Positions 43,936 to 52,290 of a stretch of 64,000 nucleotides of DNA are shown piece by piece. Position numbers and translations under genes: made by a program. Source of the DNA: Corynebacterium glyciniphilum AJ 3170 (GTDB lineage Bacteria; Actinomycetota; Actinomycetes; Mycobacteriales; Mycobacteriaceae); contig NZ_CP006842.1 of the NCBI RefSeq assembly GCF_000626675.1, positions 620,001 through 684,000 on the forward strand. The letters run 5' to 3'. The stretch's first letter is position 1. Each line of letters starts with the position of its first letter. The notes under the pieces are model-generated. The model saw nothing but the letters and a program-made list of their open reading frames with translations, ran no database searches and had not been told where the DNA came from.

Positions 43936-44679
43936 ATGACTGTTAAATACGACGATCCCGCTGCAATCGAGCACGGGAAAATTTCCATCAAACCGTTGAG
44001 GGAGAAGCCGGGCTTCCCCTCCTGGGCGATGAAGCTGACGATGGCCGTGACTGGCATCATCTTCGCCCTCTACGTCCTCGTTCACATGGTCGGAAACCTG
44101 AAAGTTTACACAGGTGCCGACCACTTCAACGAGTACGCAGGCTTCCTGCGGAGCATCGGCGAGCCGCTCATCCCGCACGAAGGCTTCCTGTGGATCGCCC
44201 GCGTGGTCCTGCTGGCCTCGCTGATCCTGCACGTGTGGTGCGCTTTCGCACTGAAGAAGCGGTCCCGGGAGTCCCGTGGCCGGTTCCGTCGCACGGCCAA
44301 GGTGAAGGGGTGGAACACCTTCACCGCCGGCTCCATGCTGGAGACCGGTATTATCCTGCTGTTGTTCATCATCTTCCACATCCTTGATCTGACCATCGGT
44401 GCGGAACCGGCGGCGGCCACCGCTTTCGAGCACGGCGAGGTGTACGCCAACCTGGTGGCGTCCTTCGAACGCCCGATTGTCGCGATCTTCTACATCCTGT
44501 GCATGGTCGTTCTCTTCCTGCACCTGAGCCACGGAATCTGGACCGCATCCTCTGACCTGGGGATCACCGGCCACCGGACCCGTCAGGTCATGCTGTGGAT
44601 CGCCTACCTGCTGCCCGCGATCGTCATGATCGGCAACATCTCCATCCCGCTGATGGTGATGTTCGGCGTGGTGGATTAG
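43936..44679 (+). CDS. sdhC: Succinate dehydrogenase cytochrome b subunit
   Basis: This membrane anchor of complex II binds heme and passes electrons to menaquinone. The 247-residue product has five membrane helices with conserved histidines (VHMVGNLKVY, LHVWCAF, FHILDLTIG, HLSHGIW), the single large anchor with two hemes typical of the Gram-positive and corynebacterial SdhC type. ATG 43936 follows GGAGG at 5 nt. It begins the sdhCAB operon. The lpd-ramB-sdh order known from C. glutamicum is not kept; a heme exporter cluster precedes it instead. Confidence 0.95.
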   Translation: MTVKYDDPAAIEHGKISIKPLREKPGFPSWAMKLTMAVTGIIFALYVLVHMVGNLKVYTGADHFNEYAGFLRSIGEPLIPHEGFLWIARVVLLASLILHVWCAFALKKRSRESRGRFRRTAKVKGWNTFTAGSMLETGIILLLFIIFHILDLTIGAEPAAATAFEHGEVYANLVASFERPIVAIFYILCMVVLFLHLSHGIWTASSDLGITGHRTRQVMLWIAYLLPAIVMIGNISIPLMVMFGVVD

Positions 44680-44726
44680 TCCCGGACGTCAGCGAACAAA
44701 AGGGACCTAGGAAGAGAGAAGAGACT

Positions 44727-46763
44727 ATGGGAATCAGTAAGCCCCACCCGCACAACCAGACCCCGGACTTCAACTACGACGAGGCTCTGCAGGCTTTCGC
44801 CGCCCCGAAGTCCAAGGTGGACGGCGTGTCCGTCGGTAACGTCATCGGCGACAACGCGCCCCACGAGGTCGGTCAGCAGCAGCAGTGGCAGTTCGACAAG
44901 GAGCACTTCAAGCTCGTCTCGCCGCTGAACCGCGCCAAGTTCCGCATCTTGATCGTCGGTACCGGCCTGGCCGGTGGTGCGGCAGCTGCCGCACTCGGCG
45001 AGCTCGGATACGACGTCAAGGTCTTCACCTACCACGACAGTCCCCGTCGCGCGCACTCCATCGCTGCGCAGGGTGGCGTGAACTCGTCGCGGTCGAAGAA
45101 GCTGGACAACGACTCCACTTACAACCACACCAAGGACACCGTCAAGGGCGGCGACTACCGGTGCCGCGAGAATGACTGTTGGCGTCTGGCCATGGAGTCC
45201 GGCAAGGTCATCGACCACATGAACGCCATCGGTGCCCCGTTCTCCCGCGAGTACGGCGGAACCCTGGCCACCCGTTCCTTCGGTGGTGTGCAGGTCTCCC
45301 GCACGTACTACACCCGCGGGCAGACCGGTCAGCAGCTGCAGCTGGCCACGACGTCGGCTCTGTACCGTCAGATCGGTGCCGGCAACGTGGAGATCTTCAC
45401 CCACTCCGATGTCCAGGACATCATCGTCGAGGATGGCGTGTGCAAGGGCATCGTCACCCGCAACATCATCACCGGTGAGCTGTCCACCCACACGGGCCAC
45501 GCCACAGTGCTGGCCACCGGCGGGTACGGCAACGTCTACCACATGTCCACGCTGGCCAAGAACTCCAATGCCAGCGCGATCATGCGGGCGTACGAGCAGG
45601 GGGCCTACATGGCGTCCCCGTCCTTCGTGCAGTTCCACCCGACCGGCCTGCCGGTCAACTCGGACTGGCAGTCCAAGACCATTCTGATGTCCGAGTCGCT
45701 GCGTAACGACGGTCGCATCTGGACGCCCACCACCAAGGGCGACGAGCGCCACCCCAACGACATCCCCGAGGACGAGCGCGACTACTTCCTCGAGCGTCGT
45801 TACCCCGCCTTCGGCAACCTGGTTCCGCGCGACATCGCCTCACGTGCAAACGCGCAGCAGATCAATGCCGGCTACGGCGTCGGTCCGAAGAAAAACTCGG
45901 TGTACCTGGACCTCACCCACGCCATCAAGAAGCTGGGCGAGGACACGATCCGCGAGCGCTACTCGAACCTCATCCAGATGTACGAGGAGGCCATCGGTGA
46001 CGACGCGTACAAGGAGCCGATGCGCATCGCCCCGACCTGCCACTACACCATGGGTGGTCTGTGGACCGACTTCCACGAGATGACGTCGATCCCCGGACTC
46101 TTCTGCTCCGGTGAGTCATCCTGGATGTACCACGGTGCGAACCGCCTGGGCGCGAACTCCCTGCTGTCGTCTTCCGTGGAAGGCTGGTTCACTCTGCCCT
46201 TCACCGTCCCGAACTACCTGGCACCGCTGCTGGGTCAGGACGCCCCGGACGTCGACTCGGAGGCGGCCCAGGCCGCGCTGAAGCGGACCGAGGAGCGCAT
46301 TGACAAGATCCTCAGCATCCGCGGCCCCAACCCGCACGGCGCCGAGTACTACCACCGCCAGCTCGGTGAGATCCTCTACCGCTGCTGTGGCGTGGCCCGT
46401 ACCGTCGAGGGAATGCAGTCCGGCATCGACGAGATCCGTAAGGTCCGCGCGGACTTCTGGGAGAACGTCTTCGTGCCCGGCGACAAGGACGAGATGAACC
46501 AGCAGCTCGAGAACGCCATCCGCGTTGCCGACTACCTGGATCTCGGTGAGCTCATGTGCGTCGATGCCCTCGACCGCGACGAGTCCTGTGGCGCGCACTA
46601 CCGCGAGGATCACCTCGACGAGGACGGCGAAGCCGAGCGCAACGACGACGAATGGTGCTTCGTTTCCGCCTGGGAGCCGGGCGAGAAGCCGGAGACCTTC
46701 GTCCGTCACTCGGAGCCGCTGTACTTTGACCGCATCCCGCTGATGACAAGGAACTACAAGTAA
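44727..46763 (+). CDS. sdhA: Succinate dehydrogenase flavoprotein subunit
   Basis: This subunit oxidises succinate to fumarate using covalently bound FAD. The 678-residue protein has a Rossmann GTGLAGG, the FAD-linking His110 in RRAHSIAAQGG, substrate-site HPTGLPV and active-site HYTMGGLW with MYHGANRLGANSLLSS. The N terminus is about 65 residues longer than E. coli SdhA, as in other corynebacteria. ATG 44727 follows GAAGAGAGAAGAG. It ends in TAATG, sharing a base with the sdhB start. The open frame upstream through sdhC is not used. Confidence 0.96.
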   Translation: MGISKPHPHNQTPDFNYDEALQAFAAPKSKVDGVSVGNVIGDNAPHEVGQQQQWQFDKEHFKLVSPLNRAKFRILIVGTGLAGGAAAAALGELGYDVKVFTYHDSPRRAHSIAAQGGVNSSRSKKLDNDSTYNHTKDTVKGGDYRCRENDCWRLAMESGKVIDHMNAIGAPFSREYGGTLATRSFGGVQVSRTYYTRGQTGQQLQLATTSALYRQIGAGNVEIFTHSDVQDIIVEDGVCKGIVTRNIITGELSTHTGHATVLATGGYGNVYHMSTLAKNSNASAIMRAYEQGAYMASPSFVQFHPTGLPVNSDWQSKTILMSESLRNDGRIWTPTTKGDERHPNDIPEDERDYFLERRYPAFGNLVPRDIASRANAQQINAGYGVGPKKNSVYLDLTHAIKKLGEDTIRERYSNLIQMYEEAIGDDAYKEPMRIAPTCHYTMGGLWTDFHEMTSIPGLFCSGESSWMYHGANRLGANSLLSSSVEGWFTLPFTVPNYLAPLLGQDAPDVDSEAAQAALKRTEERIDKILSIRGPNPHGAEYYHRQLGEILYRCCGVARTVEGMQSGIDEIRKVRADFWENVFVPGDKDEMNQQLENAIRVADYLDLGELMCVDALDRDESCGAHYREDHLDEDGEAERNDDEWCFVSAWEPGEKPETFVRHSEPLYFDRIPLMTRNYK

Positions 46764-47512
46764 TGAAACTGCATCTTGAGATCTGGCGTCAGGCGGACCA
46801 CACCTCGGAGGGCCACTTCGAGTCGGTGGACGTCCCCGATGCCGAACAAGCAATGTCCATTCTGGAGCTCCTCGACCACGTCAACTCGGCGTACGTCGAA
46901 GACGGCAAGGAGCCCTTCGCGTTCGCCTCGGACTGTCGTGAAGGTATCTGCGGCACCTGTGGCCTGACGGTCAACGGCCGTCCGCACGGTCCGGACAAGA
47001 ACAAGCCGGCCTGCCAGCAGCGCCTGTACAGCTTCAACGACGGCGACAGCATCAAGCTCGAGCCGCTGCGCTCCGCGGCCTACCCGGTGATCAAGGACAT
47101 GGTCGTCGACCGGTCCGCACTGGACCGCGTCATGGAGAAGGGTGGCTTCGTCTCGATGGCCGCCGGTACGGCCCCGGATGCCGACAGTCTGCTGGTCAAC
47201 CATGAGGACGCCGAGCTGGCTCTCGACCACGCCGCCTGCATCGGTTGCGGTGCGTGTGTGGCTGCCTGCCCGAACGGTGCGTCCCACCTGTTCACCGGCG
47301 CCAAGCTGGTGCACATGACCCTGTCTCCGCTGGGCCGCCAGGAGCGTGGCCGTCGGGCGAAGAACATGGTGGACGAGGCTGAGGGAACCTTCGGACCCTG
47401 CTCCCTCTACGGCGAGTGCGCCGACGTGTGCCCGGCGGGTATCCCGCTGACTGCTGTCGCCGCGATCACCAAGGAGCGTGCCCGCGCCGCGATCCGCGGC
47501 AAGGCAGACTAG
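46763..47512 (+). CDS. sdhB: Succinate dehydrogenase iron-sulfur subunit
   Basis: The 249-residue protein carries three clusters linking SdhA to SdhC. The [2Fe-2S] site uses Cys58, Cys63, Cys66 and Cys84. The ferredoxin-like half has CIGCGACVAAC (residues 159-169) and CSLYGECADVCPAGI (213-223), giving the [4Fe-4S] and [3Fe-4S] sites. Start and stop with sdhA overlap (TAATG), so SdhA and SdhB are made in step. It completes the sdhCAB operon. Confidence 0.96.
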   Translation: MKLHLEIWRQADHTSEGHFESVDVPDAEQAMSILELLDHVNSAYVEDGKEPFAFASDCREGICGTCGLTVNGRPHGPDKNKPACQQRLYSFNDGDSIKLEPLRSAAYPVIKDMVVDRSALDRVMEKGGFVSMAAGTAPDADSLLVNHEDAELALDHAACIGCGACVAACPNGASHLFTGAKLVHMTLSPLGRQERGRRAKNMVDEAEGTFGPCSLYGECADVCPAGIPLTAVAAITKERARAAIRGKAD

Positions 47513-47566
47513 CCCGCCACCCGGATTCTCCAGGGCACGAGTAGGCCCCCGCCTACACCCGTGCGC

Positions 47567-47572
47567 TAGAAT
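47567..47572 (+). promoter_or_regulatory. -10 hexamer upstream of the small membrane-protein gene
   Basis: TAGAAT lies 44 bp before the ATG at 47616 and about 55 bp after sdhB, suggesting an own promoter with a short leader. Confidence 0.4.
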
Positions 47573-47615
47573 CATGTTGTCGCCCGGGACCGACGTCCCC
47601 GGGGAGTACCGAAGG

Positions 47616-47966
47616 ATGAGAGAAGAACCGATGATGTTTCCGCATTCAGATACCAAGGGTGAGCACTCGGCGTCACCGGAGTACCTCGAGGGCTATGTCC
47701 CCTCCAGCTGGGACGCGCCGCATTCGTCGTTGCACCGTGGAGTGACGTGGATGTCCATGGGGTTGCTGCTGTGCGCGGTCTTCATCATGGGCATCGGGAT
47801 CTTCGGCTTCGCCGCCTACAGTGTCGATGCCCAGGAGCACGGAATCACCATCGGAATCGTCGGCTGGGCGGTCGGCATCGTTCTCCTTCTCGCCTCCTTC
47901 CTCGGTGTTCATATGGGTCGCCGTGGCACCCGCGAGTACCGTAAGGAAACCGGTCGGGTCTACTGA
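47616..47966 (+). CDS. Small two-helix membrane protein downstream of sdhCAB
   Basis: The 116-residue product has a hydrophilic N terminus (about 40 residues, Ser/His/Pro-rich), two membrane helices (MGLLLCAVFIMGIGIFGFAA and IGIVGWAVGIVLLLASFLGV) and a short basic tail RRGTREYRKETGRVY. C. glutamicum also has small integral membrane proteins directly after sdhB, so the position is conserved, but no function is known. The start is uncertain: ATG 47616 has GGGGAG 9 nt upstream, while ATG 47631 has only a weak AGAGAAG. Confidence 0.65.
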   Translation: MREEPMMFPHSDTKGEHSASPEYLEGYVPSSWDAPHSSLHRGVTWMSMGLLLCAVFIMGIGIFGFAAYSVDAQEHGITIGIVGWAVGIVLLLASFLGVHMGRRGTREYRKETGRVY

Positions 47967-48074
47967 CCGGATACCGCGCCTCCAGCGCTCTTCAGCCCTC
48001 TGCCCCCGGGTACATTGCCAGGTGGGCAGGGGGCTGAGGCATGTTTACGTGCCATGTCCGTCACAGGTGGAATA

Positions 48075-49403
48075 ATGGGCCGGGTGACGTCCCCCATCAG
48101 CAACAGCCCGAACGACAGCCGACTCACGGTCCCCGGGCCGTCCCCGGAATCCGAGGCGGAGCGGCGTCGTGACCTACGCCGCCACAAGGCGTTCGCCACC
48201 AGCCTGCTTGTGGCGGCCACCCTGATCTACCTGTTCTGCCGGTGGCTGGAGGCCACGGGCAGGGACGGCGGGTGGACAGGATATGTCCGGGCCGCCAGTG
48301 AAGCCGGCATGGTCGGAGCACTGGCGGACTGGTTCGCCGTCACCGCATTGTTCCGGCACCCGCTGGGTATCCCGATCCCGCACACCGCGATCATTAAACG
48401 GAAGAAGGACCAGGTCGGCCATGCACTCAGCTCCTTCGTGGGCGAGAATTTCCTCAACGCCGCACTGATCACCGACAAACTCCGTCAGGCCAGGATCCCG
48501 GAACGCGCCGCCGACTGGGTACTGGACCAGGGAGGAGCGGAACGCACCGGCGTCGAAGCATCGAGGCTTATTGACCTTGTGGTCAACGGGGTGGACCCGA
48601 CGGAAGCCGAACAACTGCTGCGCACACTGGTGATTGACAAGGTGTCGGAGCCGACCTGGGGTCCACCGTTGGGCCGTGGTCTGGAGCAGCTCATCAGCGA
48701 GGGGCGCACCGAACCTGTCGTTGACGCTGTGGTCGTCTGGTTGGACGACAAAGCACGGAACAGTGAGGAACTCATCGTTCGGCTCCTGGATGAACGCACA
48801 CCCACCTGGGCACCCCGGTTCGTTCGGGATCTGGTCGGTGACAAGGTCTACCGTGAAGTGGTGCAGTTCACCGGGGACGTGCGCAGCAATCCTGAGCACG
48901 AGGCCAGACATGCCATCCGCCGCTTCATCAGCCAGCTTGCCCAGGACCTGCAGCACGATCCAGCGATGATCACCCGGGTGGAGAACTTCAAGGGCGACAT
49001 CATGAACTCTCCGACGGTGCAGGCACTGCCCGGGACGTTGTGGGAGTCGGTACGGTCCACGCTGACGACGATGGCGCGGGACGAGAACTCCGTGCTGCGG
49101 ACGAAGATCGTCACCTGGGTATCGGCTTTCGCTACCCGCGTCCGCACGGAGGAAGTGCTCCGGACCTCCCTGGAGAAGCGCATCGTGGGAGCTGCGTCCT
49201 ACCTGGCCGAGAACTATGCGGGCGAGGTCACCGGGATCATCGGTGAGACGGTGGAGCGTTGGGACGCCGACGAGGCCAGTGACCGGATCGAGTTGATGGT
49301 CGGTAAAGACCTTCAGTTCATCCGGGTCAACGGCACCGTCGTGGGGTCGCTGGCCGGGTTGACGATCTACACCGTGTCCGAAGTCTTGTTCACGCTGTTC
49401 TGA
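48075..49403 (+). CDS. DUF445 family protein
   Basis: The 442-residue protein has a single membrane helix near its start (TSLLVAATLIYLFCRWL). The conserved DUF445 block follows with GMVGALADWFAVTALFRHPLGIPIPHTAIIKRKKDQVG. A long alpha-helical section comes next and a second hydrophobic segment closes the chain (GSLAGLTIYTVSEVLFTLF). Members are widespread membrane-anchored proteins of unknown function. ATG 48075 is used (AGGTGGA just upstream); GTG 48084 or ATG 48057 are alternatives. It is followed at 33 bp by the DUF2516/DeoC-like pair, which has its own leaderless promoter. Confidence 0.85.
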   Translation: MGRVTSPISNSPNDSRLTVPGPSPESEAERRRDLRRHKAFATSLLVAATLIYLFCRWLEATGRDGGWTGYVRAASEAGMVGALADWFAVTALFRHPLGIPIPHTAIIKRKKDQVGHALSSFVGENFLNAALITDKLRQARIPERAADWVLDQGGAERTGVEASRLIDLVVNGVDPTEAEQLLRTLVIDKVSEPTWGPPLGRGLEQLISEGRTEPVVDAVVVWLDDKARNSEELIVRLLDERTPTWAPRFVRDLVGDKVYREVVQFTGDVRSNPEHEARHAIRRFISQLAQDLQHDPAMITRVENFKGDIMNSPTVQALPGTLWESVRSTLTTMARDENSVLRTKIVTWVSAFATRVRTEEVLRTSLEKRIVGAASYLAENYAGEVTGIIGETVERWDADEASDRIELMVGKDLQFIRVNGTVVGSLAGLTIYTVSEVLFTLF

Positions 49404-49422
49404 GGACCCGGCGGGAGTCCGA

Positions 49423-49428
49423 TAGACT
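49423..49428 (+). promoter_or_regulatory. -10 hexamer of a leaderless DUF2516 transcript
   Basis: TAGACT fits TANNNT and ends 8 nt before ATG 49437, which lacks a ribosome-binding site. The same hexamer and spacing precede holB. Confidence 0.5.
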
Positions 49429-49436
49429 GGTGCACC

Positions 49437-49739
49437 ATGAATGACTTCCTCAACCGGGCCTTCATCTCCGTGAGTCTGCTCCAGTGGGTCTTCCTGGTCC
49501 TCGTGATCATCGCGGCGGTGTGGGGGGCGATCCAGGTTGCGATGACCAGGGATGACGCCTTCACGGTCATCGACCGGTCGAAGCAGAACTGGCTGCTGCT
49601 GCTCGGCGGCTCCGCTCTCGGCGTCGTGGTGCTCGGACCGCTGATCTCCATGGCCTGGATCGTCGGTGCCGTGATCGTGGGTATCTACTGGCAGGACATC
49701 CGCCCCTCCATCCGTGACGTGCTCGGCAACGCCCAATGA
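49437..49739 (+). CDS. DUF2516 small membrane protein
   Basis: The 100-residue protein has membrane helices LLQWVFLVLVIIAAVWGAIQVA and WLLLLGGSALGVVVL/ISMAWIVGAVIVGIYW, separated by a charged loop (TRDDAFTVIDRSKQ) typical of actinobacterial DUF2516. It ends in the tail DIRPSIRDVLGN. Function is unknown. Its stop overlaps the start of the DeoC-like gene (ATGA), the same pairing seen in other corynebacteria. Leaderless transcription is likely. Confidence 0.8.
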   Translation: MNDFLNRAFISVSLLQWVFLVLVIIAAVWGAIQVAMTRDDAFTVIDRSKQNWLLLLGGSALGVVVLGPLISMAWIVGAVIVGIYWQDIRPSIRDVLGNAQ

Positions 49740-50338
49740 GCTCCCCGACTTCGTCGTCACGTACCGAGGTGATGCTGCTCGACCCTGCGTGCACCAGGGA
49801 GGATGCCGCAGCCGTGATCGGGCGCGCGGTGGTCGGGGGATACGCGGCCGTATGCCTCCCGCCCACGCTGTTTCCCCTGCGTGACGCACCGGAGGACCTG
49901 CGTCTGGTCTCGGTCGCCGGCTATCCGACCGGTAAGCATCACCCGTTGATCAAGGCCAGCGAGGCACACATGGCGGTCGTCAACGGAGCCCACGAGGTTC
50001 ACGCCGTGTTGGACACCGCGAATGTCGTTGCAGGTGACCTCAACGCCATGATCAGCGAGATCGTGACGCTTCGCGAGGCTGTCCCGTACCCCGCGGTGCT
50101 TCGTGTGTCCCCGGGCGAGGACGGAACAGGAGGAGATCTGGACGGAGACCGGGTGCGGGTCTTCTGTCGCGCCGCGGTGACTGCCGGGGCTGACATGGTC
50201 TGGGCGCGTACGGACAACGACGTCGCGGCGATGCTGGAGGCAGTCGCAGGATCAACCGTGGCCGTGGCCGCCCCGGTGGACCGTGCCGGCGTGGCGCGTG
50301 TGCGTGTCTTCGCCGATGACCTCGGGCACGGTATCTGA
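49736..50338 (+). CDS. DeoC-like protein lacking deoxyribose-phosphate aldolase catalytic residues
   Basis: The 200-residue protein follows the DeoC TIM-barrel pattern (AAVCLPPTL, VSVAGYPTGKH, ASEAHMAVVNGAHEVHAVLD, DLNAMISEIV, AGADMVWARTD). The three key positions of the aldolase, Asp102, Lys167 and Lys201 in E. coli numbering, align by eye with His89, Arg123 and Arg158. Without the Schiff-base lysine the normal aldolase reaction is not expected. It may bind a sugar phosphate or have a new activity. ATG 49736 is within the DUF2516 stop. The gene is convergent with a fatty acyl-CoA ligase gene. Confidence 0.65.
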   Translation: MSSPTSSSRTEVMLLDPACTREDAAAVIGRAVVGGYAAVCLPPTLFPLRDAPEDLRLVSVAGYPTGKHHPLIKASEAHMAVVNGAHEVHAVLDTANVVAGDLNAMISEIVTLREAVPYPAVLRVSPGEDGTGGDLDGDRVRVFCRAAVTAGADMVWARTDNDVAAMLEAVAGSTVAVAAPVDRAGVARVRVFADDLGHGI

Positions 50339-50379
50339 GCCCCACCGCGTCGGGCGGACCGTCCGGATGAGCTGGAACG

Positions 50380-52290
50380 TCAGGCGTAGTTCGCCTCCAC
50401 CTGCTCCGCGAAGTGTGCCGCGACCGGCTTCCGGCGTAATTTCAGGGACGGCGTCAGCTCAGCGTCCTCCACAGTGAGGTCGCGGGGCAGTATCTGGAAC
50501 CGCTTGACCTGTTCCCACCTGTTCAACGAGAGGTTCAGCTCGTCGATGTACCCCTGCACCAGGTCTCTCGTCCGGGGATCCGCGGTCACTGCGGTGTAGT
50601 CGCCTGCGACGCCCTCACGCTCGGCCCAGGCCATCACCGTGTCCTCCTCCAGGGCTACCAGGGCGCTGACGTACGGGCGTCCGTCGCCGATGACCACCAG
50701 GTTCGAGGCCACCGGGCACAGTCCCTTGAACCGGGCCTCCATCAATGCAGGTGCGACGTACTTGCCGTTGGAGGTCTTGAACAGTTCTTTCTTGCGATCG
50801 GTGATTCGGACGTAGCCGTCGTGGTCGAGTTCGCCGATGTCACCGGTGTGCATCCACCCGTCGTCGTCGAGTGCCTCGGCGGTGGCCGCGGGGTTGTTGT
50901 GGTACCCGTCCATGACCCCGGCACCGCGGAAGAGGATCTCTCCGTCGTCGGCGATGCGCAGTTCCATCCCGTCCAAGGGGCGCCCTATGACCCCGGTGCG
51001 GTAGGTTCCCGGGGTTCCGAGACAAGAGCCGCCGCCGGACTCGGTCATGCCGTAGGCCTCAAGGATGGTCATCCCGGCCGCTCCGAACCACCGGGAGACG
51101 TCTGAGTTGAGGGCAGCGGAGCCGGAGATGAAGTAGCGGATCCGGTCGCCGAAGCGCTCACGGATCCTGGTGAACACCAACCGGTCGGCGATGCGGGCCT
51201 GGGCTCTTTCCCAACGCGACACAGTGGTGCCGCTGGTGCCGTAGTCGGCTTCGAAGACCTTCGTGCCGACCCTGCTGGCCCAGTGGAACAGCTTCTCCCG
51301 GATCCCGAACGGTCCGGGCTCCTCCGCCATCATCGTGACGATGCCGTTGTAGGCTTTCTCGAAGATGCGCGGTGCGGAACCCATGAAGGTCGGGCGGACG
51401 ATGGGGAGGTTCTCGACAATGCGCTCCACCCGGCCGTCGATAGCTGTCTCGAACCCGATGTGCACCGGCGTCATCAACAGGAGTTTTCCCATCACATGCG
51501 ACAGGGGAAGCCAGAGGAACTGCTTGTCATCGATGGTGATGTGTTCGTCCGGGGAGGTGCGGTGCAGGGTGCCGTCCATTGTCAGCACCTCGAACACCAG
51601 CACCCGGTGCGGCAGCAGCACGCCTTTGGGACGCCCGGTGGTGCCGGAGGTGTAGATCAGTGTGGCCAGGTCGTCGAGGTCAGTGGCGTCGATGCGTGCG
51701 TCAATCTCGCCGGGGTGGGTCTCGAGTCGTTCCCGTCCCCGGCGACGCAGTTCATTCATGGTGATCACCCAGGACGGGTCGGCGTCGACAGGCACCTGGT
51801 TGTCGAGCAGGACGACAGTGTGCACCTTCGGGATCTCACTCCGTAGTCCGCTGAGTTTCGCCAGTTGGTCGGCGTCCTCGACGAAGACGACCCGACTGTC
51901 CGAATCATCGATGATGAAGACCACATCATCAGCCAGAGTCGTCGGATACACGGTCACCGTCGCTGCTGCGGCGTAGACGATCCCGTAGTCGGCGAGTGCC
52001 CACTCGTAGCGGGTCGTGCAGGCGATGGCCACGCGGTCTTCGGGCTGTACGTCCAGCGTGATCAAGCCGGCGGCGACCTCGGACGCCTGAGCTCCAACCT
52101 CCCCCCAGGTCAGCGTCTTCCATGTGTCGTCACCAGAACGGTCAGCGACGGGGAAGCTGTACGCCCGACGATGCGGGGTGCTGGCGACCCGGTTGCGCAG
52201 CATGTGGCCCGTCGAGCGGACCGGAGGATCGAAGGGGGCGCCGGCTTTGAGATCGGTGATGGGGTCGAGGCGGGTCTGGCTAGTGGTCAT
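50380..52290 (-). CDS. fadD: Long-chain fatty acyl-CoA ligase, copy 1
   Basis: This enzyme activates fatty acids with ATP and CoA. The 636-residue protein has the AMP-binding motif LIYTSGTTGRPKGVLLPHR, YGMTESGG, TGDIGELDHDGYVRITDRKKELFKTSNGKYVAP and the C-terminal Lys-containing region SLKLRRKPV. Its length and DRKKELFKTSNGKYVAP motif place it with FadD15-like long-chain ligases. It is a tandem paralogue of the next gene: its start lies inside that gene's 3' end (11-bp overlap), so the pair is co-translated. The pair is downstream of a TetR gene and an acyl-CoA carboxylase/dehydrogenase operon on the same strand. Confidence 0.9.
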   Translation of the reverse strand: MTTSQTRLDPITDLKAGAPFDPPVRSTGHMLRNRVASTPHRRAYSFPVADRSGDDTWKTLTWGEVGAQASEVAAGLITLDVQPEDRVAIACTTRYEWALADYGIVYAAAATVTVYPTTLADDVVFIIDDSDSRVVFVEDADQLAKLSGLRSEIPKVHTVVLLDNQVPVDADPSWVITMNELRRRGRERLETHPGEIDARIDATDLDDLATLIYTSGTTGRPKGVLLPHRVLVFEVLTMDGTLHRTSPDEHITIDDKQFLWLPLSHVMGKLLLMTPVHIGFETAIDGRVERIVENLPIVRPTFMGSAPRIFEKAYNGIVTMMAEEPGPFGIREKLFHWASRVGTKVFEADYGTSGTTVSRWERAQARIADRLVFTRIRERFGDRIRYFISGSAALNSDVSRWFGAAGMTILEAYGMTESGGGSCLGTPGTYRTGVIGRPLDGMELRIADDGEILFRGAGVMDGYHNNPAATAEALDDDGWMHTGDIGELDHDGYVRITDRKKELFKTSNGKYVAPALMEARFKGLCPVASNLVVIGDGRPYVSALVALEEDTVMAWAEREGVAGDYTAVTADPRTRDLVQGYIDELNLSLNRWEQVKRFQILPRDLTVEDAELTPSLKLRRKPVAAHFAEQVEANYA

